Positions 1-4,067 of a stretch of 5,218 bases of DNA are shown here, one piece after another (position 1 is the stretch's first letter; every line of letters starts with the position of its first letter). The notes beneath the pieces were generated by a model, which was not told the DNA's origin, did no database searches, and saw only the letters and a list, made by a program, of their open reading frames with translations. Made by a program: the position numbers and the translations under genes. Origin of the DNA: Candidatus Sulfotelmatobacter sp. (GTDB taxonomy: Bacteria; Acidobacteriota; Terriglobia; Terriglobales; Acidobacteriaceae); the NCBI GenBank assembly GCA_030037575.1, contig JASHRB010000637.1, positions 1 through 5,218 on the forward strand, read 5' to 3'.

Positions 1-1
1 G

Positions 2-169
2 ATCGGGAAGGTGTTTGCCGTTCGTCGCGGAGGCTTACTCGAATGCCTCGTGTGTGGAGAAATGTTCAGCAGGGAAACTGCCCGCGAGCATGCCGATGTT
101 GATTGCTATCCATTTGTTGAGTTTTGTCTGCTCGAACCGGTTGGGCGTAAGAAGCAGCAACTTCGTTAG
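2..169 (+). CDS. 3' end of a possible small zinc-finger-like protein (partial at left edge)
   Basis: The frame is open from the window edge to TAG at 167-169, giving 55 visible residues. It contains Cys15, Cys18, His30 and Cys35 (C-x2-C-x11-H-x4-C), the spacing of a small C2HC or C2H2-like zinc-binding knuckle, in the context ECLVCGEMFS. The C-terminal tail is basic (GRKKQQLR). The stop lies 50 bases before the next gene, consistent with one transcription unit. The true start may be off the window, or it may be GTG at 11 or ATG at 62. I preferred this frame over the overlapping frame at 15-197 because of the ordered Cys/His pattern and because it ends cleanly before the next ribosome binding site. 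I do not recognise the family. The coding call is moderate to weak, and zinc binding is inference. Confidence 0.4.
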   Translation: MGKVFAVRRGGLLECLVCGEMFSRETAREHADVDCYPFVEFCLLEPVGRKKQQLR

Positions 170-210
170 CTTCCCCAAGAATTTTGTTCCTCCTTGATTT
201 GGCTCAGAAC

Positions 211-214
211 GAGG
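211..214 (+). promoter_or_regulatory. Ribosome binding site that fixes the start at 220
   Basis: GAGG lies five bases before ATG 220. The longer frame opens at TTG 184, which has no comparable upstream site. The same GAGGAAAA context precedes the next gene's start at 1237, supporting ATG 220 as the real initiation codon. Confidence 0.7.
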
Positions 215-219
215 AAAAC

Positions 220-1221
220 ATGACTGTGCGATCTACACTGCCGACCGAGACTATCGAATGTCCGCTGTGCAGTGGCTCAGGCGAACTCAGCCGCGCAGAG
301 ATTCTCGACCGCCTTGGCGTCAAAGATTTCGCCCGCGTGGCTCAGTTGAGCGCCGAGGAGGCTTTCCGCCTACTCACCCAGAAGCATAGCCACGAGGAAC
401 AGACTGCATGGTCGAGATTCGAGACTGAACTAGCGAAACGGACTGCCGGGATCAAGGAACAGCACAAAGATGCGCTGCGGTCGGCTCAATCCGAAAAGGA
501 AAGCCTCAGTCGCCGAGTCGAGGATTGCTTGCGGGAACTCGCCGACCTTCGGGAACGGAATCAGGAGCTTGAAGGCGAGTTGACGAAGACAGCACGCATT
601 GGGAAGCGCGAGGAGATGAGCTTCGAAGAAGAAGTGCGAGCGTGGGCTGGCATCGCCATCAGCGAAAAACTACCTAAGAACGGCGACTTTCTGCTGGCGT
701 ACCGCGATCCGAGCGGCACTAAGCTAGAGCCGCGCATTGTCGTTGACAACAAGGACAAGGCTTCTATCACCGAGGGCGACATAAAGAAGTTGATCCGCGA
801 TGCCAGAGAACGTCGTTGCCCGGTGGGAATCATCGTCGCGAGGGGAGAGACCCAGCTTCGCCAGCTTGATCGCGAACAACGCTGGGATCAGGAAGACGGT
901 GTCTGGATTCTAAGAACGACTCGCCAATGGCTTCCACGCGACCTCGAAGTGCTCAAGCCCATTTTCGAGCGGATGAGAACCGAAGGCGCGGACTTCCTCC
1001 AGAAAAACTCCGCGCTGGCGGAAGAAGTCCGGCGCACATTCGTTGACCTTGACGAGGTCGAGCGCGAGCTAAAGAAAGCAGCCAAGGCAATCGAGACTGT
1101 CTCGATGATGACCGCGAAGTACAGGGAACGGCTGCGGGCACTCTGCGACACCGTTGCGGCGTCGAAGATCGCGCCGAAGCCTGAACATGACGGAAGCATC
1201 GCGGCGGCGCTTAGGAGTTAA
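220..1221 (+). CDS. Coiled-coil protein with PD-(D/E)XK nuclease-like core (DUF2130-like)
   Basis: This is a 333-residue soluble protein. Residues 14-21 (CPLCSGSG) form half of a zinc-ribbon or knuckle. Residues about 55-125 are rich in Glu, Lys, Arg and Leu with heptad character, indicating a coiled coil. Residues about 132-225 resemble a degenerate restriction-endonuclease fold: acidic helix SFEEEV (134-139), GD at 155-156, then strand RIVVDNKDK (172-180) with D176-x-K178 in the place of the (D/E)xK motif. A helix (ITEGDIKKLIRDARERR) and a hydrophobic strand (VGIIVAR) follow. This order recalls DUF2130 and RmuC-type coiled-coil/nuclease-fold proteins, where strand ExK precedes a helix and an IxVxT-like strand. 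A further charged helical segment (about 275-310) closes the protein. The usual Glu of ExK is Asp here, so catalysis is uncertain. Function is unknown. It leads a compact cluster, with a 15-base gap to the next gene. The fold assignment is inference from motif order. Confidence 0.75.
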   Translation: MTVRSTLPTETIECPLCSGSGELSRAEILDRLGVKDFARVAQLSAEEAFRLLTQKHSHEEQTAWSRFETELAKRTAGIKEQHKDALRSAQSEKESLSRRVEDCLRELADLRERNQELEGELTKTARIGKREEMSFEEEVRAWAGIAISEKLPKNGDFLLAYRDPSGTKLEPRIVVDNKDKASITEGDIKKLIRDARERRCPVGIIVARGETQLRQLDREQRWDQEDGVWILRTTRQWLPRDLEVLKPIFERMRTEGADFLQKNSALAEEVRRTFVDLDEVERELKKAAKAIETVSMMTAKYRERLRALCDTVAASKIAPKPEHDGSIAAALRS

Positions 1222-1236
1222 TAGAACCGAGGAAAA

Positions 1237-1830
1237 ATGGAAATCCTAAAGAGCCTTTTCCGCAGCATCGTTCGGTTGGTCGCTATTAACATCGCGCTTA
1301 TTCTGTTCTTTGCCTCGGCTCTCCTACTCTACGTGGCCGTGCCGTTTTGGTTTCTTTTGCACGGGGTGAAGCTGGCAGTCATCTCCGACATGCTGACTGT
1401 CTATCTGTTCTGCGCTCCGTTCGCGTGCGGGTTCTGGATGACTGTGATTTGCCACTGGCAAACCGTGCGTCTGGCGCAAGCGCAAGGTCGGATCAAGAAT
1501 TGGCGCGATAGCGAGGGCGGCATGGTGCGCACGGTTGGAAAGTCCATCGGGTTCATGGTGATGGGTTGGTTCGGGTCGGCACTGGCGGAATTCGCTTTCT
1601 GTGGTGCGGCAGGAAACCTGCTCCACAGCACGACGGGTCGGTTGGAGTTCTTCGCGATGGCTCCGTTCGCGGTCTTTGCGCCCGTGTGGATAGTGCTGCT
1701 GCGCCGCTGCATGCGGAGAAGAAAACGTGAGGACTTCACCAGCCGGGCGAAGGGTGACCGCGAACTGCGGGAAACCTTGCATGCGATCTCGCTCCAAGCC
1801 AAGAGCATGCGCACCCAGAACTCGCACTGA
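1237..1830 (+). CDS. Four-helix integral membrane protein of unknown function
   Basis: This is a 197-residue protein with GAGG at 1229-1232, four bases before ATG. Four hydrophobic segments are visible: about 12-41 (long, VRLVAINIALILFF onward), 47-72, 103-128 and 136-155. A basic cytoplasmic-type tail follows (LLRRCMRRRKRED) and runs to residue 197. Between helices 2 and 3 lies a polar loop of about 30 residues (RLAQAQGRIKNWRDSEGG). The positive-inside rule places the C-terminal tail, and with four helices also the N-terminus, in the cytoplasm. No catalytic motif, signal peptidase site or known transporter signature is apparent. The 15-base gap to the upstream gene and 31-base gap to the downstream gene suggest co-expression. 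In a nuclease-rich cluster a small multi-helix protein could be a membrane anchor or effector, but that is speculation and I do not recognise the family. Confidence 0.8.
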   Translation: MEILKSLFRSIVRLVAINIALILFFASALLLYVAVPFWFLLHGVKLAVISDMLTVYLFCAPFACGFWMTVICHWQTVRLAQAQGRIKNWRDSEGGMVRTVGKSIGFMVMGWFGSALAEFAFCGAAGNLLHSTTGRLEFFAMAPFAVFAPVWIVLLRRCMRRRKREDFTSRAKGDRELRETLHAISLQAKSMRTQNSH

Positions 1831-1861
1831 CAACGGGAACGACGATGACGGAGGAGAAATC

Positions 1862-2113
1862 ATGGATGATTATTGCCACGTATTCGTGCTGAGGTCGTTG
1901 GCTCTTGATAAAAACGGCGATGTCAAAGTCCGGAATGTCGCCGTGACGTTTGATTTGTTTGAGGCCGAAGATCACCGCAACAGAGGCGTCGAGCACGAAT
2001 ACGACGTTTTTGTTGTGCCCGGCGACTGGCGCGAGGATGCAGATCAATCGAATTTGGTCAAAGCCCTCCGCGACCTTCGAGGGATGGCGCGGGAGAGACA
2101 GGAGGAGCAGTGA
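1862..2113 (+). CDS. Small acidic protein of unknown function (83 aa)
   Basis: ATG 1862 is preceded by GGAGGAG at 1850-1856, so I chose it over the longer frame that opens at 1727 inside the previous gene. The product is 83 residues. It appears to alternate beta strands (CHVFVLRSLAL, VRNVAVTFDLF, YDVFVVPGDW) and ends in a charged helix (NLVKALRDLRGMARERQEEQ). The middle is strongly acidic, with a His/Arg-bearing loop (EAEDHRNRGVEHEYD). It has no membrane segment and no motif I recognise. Its stop codon overlaps the GTG start of the following gene, implying translational coupling, so the two small proteins are probably made together and may interact. Function is unknown. Confidence 0.75.
   Translation: MDDYCHVFVLRSLALDKNGDVKVRNVAVTFDLFEAEDHRNRGVEHEYDVFVVPGDWREDADQSNLVKALRDLRGMARERQEEQ
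2100..2105 (+). promoter_or_regulatory. Ribosome binding site for the GTG start at 2110
   Basis: AGGAGG lies inside the last codons of the 83-residue gene, four bases before GTG 2110. It supports initiation at a non-ATG codon within the GTGA overlap. Confidence 0.65.
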
Positions 2114-2307
2114 GTATTCACGAACTTGCTCAACATTACCTAGCTCAAGGTCAGACGGTCAGGGCCGCTGGTTTGATGATCAAGCTCGTCGAGAGGGAGC
2201 CGACGCCGCAGAACCTCGAATTGCTGGCAGACATCTATTTGCGGCAGGGGCTGTTTGATCACGCGAAAGCGTTGTACTTGCGGGTCGTGAAGATGGGACT
2301 GAAATGA
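2110..2307 (+). CDS. Tetratricopeptide-repeat mini-protein (65 aa)
   Basis: GTG 2110 overlaps the preceding TGA as GTGA. The 65-residue product is almost entirely two helical hairpins of TPR type: about residues 4-33 (LAQHYLAQGQ then AGLMIKLVERE) and about 36-65 (NLELLADIYLRQG then DHAKALYLRVVKMG). The second unit keeps the TPR signature positions well: Leu-Ala-x-x-Tyr, Gly, Ala, Tyr and a hydrophobic terminal position. The first is looser. Two repeats without a capping helix make a very small TPR protein, so it probably folds on a partner or by self-association. TPRs bind peptides, and the overlap points to the upstream 83-residue protein as a natural partner candidate. That partnership and any role in the cluster are inference. 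Confidence 0.8.
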   Translation: MSIHELAQHYLAQGQTVRAAGLMIKLVEREPTPQNLELLADIYLRQGLFDHAKALYLRVVKMGLK

Positions 2308-2335
2308 AGCCCTTGATGCAGGAGGAAACTCTGCG

Positions 2336-3802
2336 ATGAGCATCAGAATCTCAAAGAGCAAGTTCTGCGCGGGCGTACAGTGCCTCAAGCGCCTTTACTT
2401 CGAGGTTCACTCGCCGGAACTCGCGGAGGAGCCGAGTGCCGCCGATCAAGCCATCATCCAGCAGGGGCATGAGGTTGGGATGCTCGCCCGGACGCTTTTC
2501 CCCAGAGGAGTGGAGGTGTGCGAACGCAGTCTCGATCAGGCGATCCGCACAACTCGCGAGCTAGTCGCCAATCCAGAAATTCCAGCCGTTTTTGAAGGAG
2601 TGTTTGAGCACGGCGGCGTTCTCGTAAAGGTGGACGTTTTGCATCGGCGGCGCGACGGGCGCTGGAGATTGATCGAAGTCAAGTCCACAACGGACCTTAG
2701 GGATCATCATCTGGAAGACATCGCGATTCAATATCGTGTGGTTTCAAGGTCTGGTCTGGACGTGGCGTCTGCGAGTCTGGCGCACGTCAACCGTGAATAT
2801 ATCTTCGATGGTCAGGAAATCGACGCACGACGGTTTTTCCGCATTCGCAACCTAACATTGCGAGTTCAGCGGTTGCAGCCCAAGCTTACGTTCCAAGTTC
2901 GGTCGCAATTCACGATCCTCGCTATGCCTCAATCACCGGACATCGCGCCCGGTCGGCATTGCACCGATCCTGTCACATGTGAGTTCTTCGATCATTGCAA
3001 TCCGCCGCGCCCAAACGACCATATTGGCTACCTGCCGAGGCTCCACGCGAGCGCAGCCGACGAGCTTCGGGACATGGGCGTCGAGTCGATCATGGACATC
3101 CCAGACGAATTCGAGTTGACTGAGATTCAACGGCGGGCTACCACATGCGTGCAGACGGGCGAGCCGTGGTACAGCCCCGAACTCCACGAACTCTTGGCTG
3201 CATTGAAGTACCCGCTGTACTTCGCAGACTTTGAAACGGTGAATCGGGCAGTTCCGGCGTTCGCAGGAATGCGCCCTTATGATCACTTACCTTTTCAGTG
3301 GTCGGTGCATGTGCAGCGGAAGCCGGGCGCTGTGCCGGAGCACTACGAATTTCTTGCAACGGGTTCTAGCGACCCACGGCGCGAGTTCATCTCGTCACTT
3401 TGCGCAGCGCTTGGCGAAAGCGGCAGCATAGTCGTGTATTCAGGATTTGAATCGCAGAGACTCTCAGATTTGGCGGCGTGGTTTCCCGAATTCGGGGATC
3501 GAATCGCCCCGATTCAGACGCGACTTTTCGATTTGCTCCCTGTGGTGCGGGAGCACGTTTATCATCCAGCATTCGCAGGTTCGTATTCCATCAAGTCGGT
3601 GTTGCCTGCGCTCGTGCCGGAGATGAGCTATCGCGGCATGATGGTCGCGAACGGGCAGGACGCCGGGCTTGCTTGGGAGTCGCTGGTGCGCGGAGAGCTA
3701 GGTTGGGACGAGCGCGACCGGATCAGGAAGGCTCTACTCGATTATTGTGCGCTCGACACGTTGGCGCTCGTTCGACTGCGACAGAAGCTTTGGCAGATAT
3801 AG
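2336..3802 (+). CDS. DUF2779-family protein: Cas4-like Fe-S nuclease domain plus DEDD exonuclease domain
   Basis: This is a 488-residue cytosolic protein with GGAGGA at 2321-2326 before ATG 2336. The N-terminal part (about 1-225) is a Cas4/RecB-type PD-(D/E)XK nuclease. It has the entry motif KFCAGVQCLKRLYFEVH (Cys11, Cys16), the core FEG...KVDVL (Glu87, Asp100), IEVKS (Glu114, Lys116) and DIAIQYR (Gln132). A C-terminal cysteine trio, Cys209-x5-Cys215-x5-Cys221 (HCTDPVTCEFFDHC), with Cys16 would ligate a 4Fe-4S cluster as in Cas4. Residues about 232-270 look like a helical, HhH-like linker (ELRDMGVESIMDIPDEF). The C-terminal part (about 290-488) is RNase H-like DEDD: YFADFET (Asp298, Glu300), LFDLLPVV (Asp399) and DYCALDT (Tyr470, Asp474), with the family block GSYSIKSVLPALVPEMSY. 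All predicted catalytic residues of both domains appear intact, so both could be active. The family's physiological role is unsettled. It is the last gene of the tight cluster; 265 bases separate it from the retron RT. Confidence 0.9.
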   Translation: MSIRISKSKFCAGVQCLKRLYFEVHSPELAEEPSAADQAIIQQGHEVGMLARTLFPRGVEVCERSLDQAIRTTRELVANPEIPAVFEGVFEHGGVLVKVDVLHRRRDGRWRLIEVKSTTDLRDHHLEDIAIQYRVVSRSGLDVASASLAHVNREYIFDGQEIDARRFFRIRNLTLRVQRLQPKLTFQVRSQFTILAMPQSPDIAPGRHCTDPVTCEFFDHCNPPRPNDHIGYLPRLHASAADELRDMGVESIMDIPDEFELTEIQRRATTCVQTGEPWYSPELHELLAALKYPLYFADFETVNRAVPAFAGMRPYDHLPFQWSVHVQRKPGAVPEHYEFLATGSSDPRREFISSLCAALGESGSIVVYSGFESQRLSDLAAWFPEFGDRIAPIQTRLFDLLPVVREHVYHPAFAGSYSIKSVLPALVPEMSYRGMMVANGQDAGLAWESLVRGELGWDERDRIRKALLDYCALDTLALVRLRQKLWQI

Positions 3803-3917
3803 TGGGATTTCCCAAGCGATGCTCTTAGGCAAAACCTTTCGGTAAGCCGCCGAATCTGGCTTGCTGTCTCGTATAAGAACCCTGTGCAGGTTCGCTCGGC
3901 TATGCTAGTCTTTCCTA
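3803..3917 (+). other. Spacer between nuclease cluster and retron RNA
   Basis: No credible coding frame is seen. It holds a possible hairpin, 3841-3848 with 3858-3865 (core AAGCC/GGCTT, nine-base loop, flanked by wobble pairs). An alternative stem, TTCGG 3838-3842 with CCGAA 3850-3854, is mutually exclusive with it. There is no following T-run, so a terminator is not supported. A tiny palindrome TGGGATTTCCCA (3803-3814) abuts the upstream stop. A small hairpin GCTAG/CTAGC (3904-3908 with 3915-3919) overlaps the first two bases of the retron a1 repeat. Confidence 0.5.
3872..3906 (+). promoter_or_regulatory. Candidate retron promoter -10 elements
   Basis: TATAAG (3872-3877, five of six to TATAAT) and TATGCT (3901-3906, four of six) lie 41 and 12 bases before the a1 repeat. 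The second would start RNA at about 3912, right at the expected 5' end of the retron RNA. Neither has a good -35 hexamer at normal spacing. The call is weak and rests mainly on position. Confidence 0.25.
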
Positions 3918-3928
3918 GCCTACAGTCA
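3918..3928 (+). repeat. Retron a1 repeat
   Basis: GCCTACAGTCA is perfectly complementary to 4034-4044, and the duplex with a2 positions the branch G (3929) for priming. It is conserved in role, not sequence, across retrons. Extension outward stops at A3917 opposite A4045, and extension inward stops at G3929 opposite G4033. Confidence 0.88.
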
Positions 3929-4033
3929 GATCTTTTGCCGCGCTTCGCGGCACGTGAAAACAACGTTAGGAGGATTGCTGGCACTCGCCGGTCGCCCTCC
4001 GTCGCCCTTGCATCGCATCGCTTCGCATAAGAG

Positions 4034-4044
4034 TGACTGTAGGC
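4034..4044 (+). repeat. Retron a2 repeat
   Basis: TGACTGTAGGC is the reverse complement of a1. It ends 23 bases before the RT start codon, and reverse transcription would begin just upstream of it, near 4033. Confidence 0.88.
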
Positions 4045-4046
4045 AC

Positions 4047-4052
4047 TTTTTT
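4047..4052 (+). terminator. T6 tract after the a1/a2 stem, possible partial terminator
   Basis: Six T residues begin two bases after a2. The terminal a1/a2 stem plus U-tract could act as a leaky terminator separating abundant short RNA from RT mRNA. The very long (105 nt) loop makes this unlike a standard intrinsic terminator, so the call is tentative. Confidence 0.25.
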
Positions 4053-4061
4053 AGTCAAATC

Positions 4062-4066
4062 GAGAG
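4062..4066 (+). promoter_or_regulatory. Weak ribosome binding site of the RT gene
   Basis: GAGAG sits only one base before ATG 4068, and no GGAGG-like sequence lies at normal distance. This contrasts with the strong sites of every upstream gene and suggests low RT translation. No other ATG, GTG or TTG in this frame occurs between a2 and 4068, so the start stands. Confidence 0.4.
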
Positions 4067-4067
4067 T

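Larger units (their letters stand above)
3918..4044 (+). ncRNA. Retron msr-msd non-coding RNA, Ec67-like layout
   Basis: This is the template and primer RNA of the retron, converted by the downstream RT into branched RNA-DNA (msDNA). The segment is bounded by a perfect 11-base inverted repeat (a1 3918-3928, a2 4034-4044). Directly after a1, G3929 in the context CAGATC is the expected branching guanosine. An msr hairpin follows: TGCCGCG 3936-3942 pairs with CGCGGCA 3946-3952 around CTT. A single-stranded stretch 3953-3968 leads to the msd hairpin. There GGAGG 3969-3973 pairs with CCTCC 3996-4000, enclosing CTGGC 3978-3982 with GCCGG 3987-3991 (one G-U) around ACTC. The tail 4001-4033 would be the first part copied. 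The order (a1, branch G, hairpin, GGAGG/CCTCC hairpin, tail, a2, RT) matches my memory of Ec67, whose RNA also has CAGAT after a1 and a GGAGG/CCTCC stem. The DNA copy would be roughly 65-70 nt, about 3966-4033 (inference). Exact ends need mapping. Confidence 0.87.

Noticed and set aside
15..197. 60-codon plus-strand frame at the left edge
   Set aside because: No ribosome binding site or motif; the overlapping frame at 2-169 has an ordered Cys/His pattern and ends before the next gene's ribosome binding site.
1324..1863. 179-codon minus-strand frame opposite the membrane protein gene
   Set aside because: Arg/His/Pro-rich composition typical of antisense translation; the plus strand encodes four clear hydrophobic helices with a good ribosome binding site.
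2336..3802. Cas4 of a CRISPR adaptation module
   Set aside because: The N-terminal half is Cas4-like, but the protein is 488 residues with a DEDD domain of DUF2779 type, and there is no cas1, cas2 or repeat array in the window.
3969..3977. GGAGGATTG as a ribosome binding site plus TTG start
   Set aside because: There is no spacing between the site and TTG, and the GGAGG is paired with CCTCC in the retron msd hairpin.
3991..4008. GTCGCCCT direct repeats as a CRISPR or integration repeat
   Set aside because: There are only two 8-base copies two bases apart, inside the retron RNA; no array or spacer structure exists.
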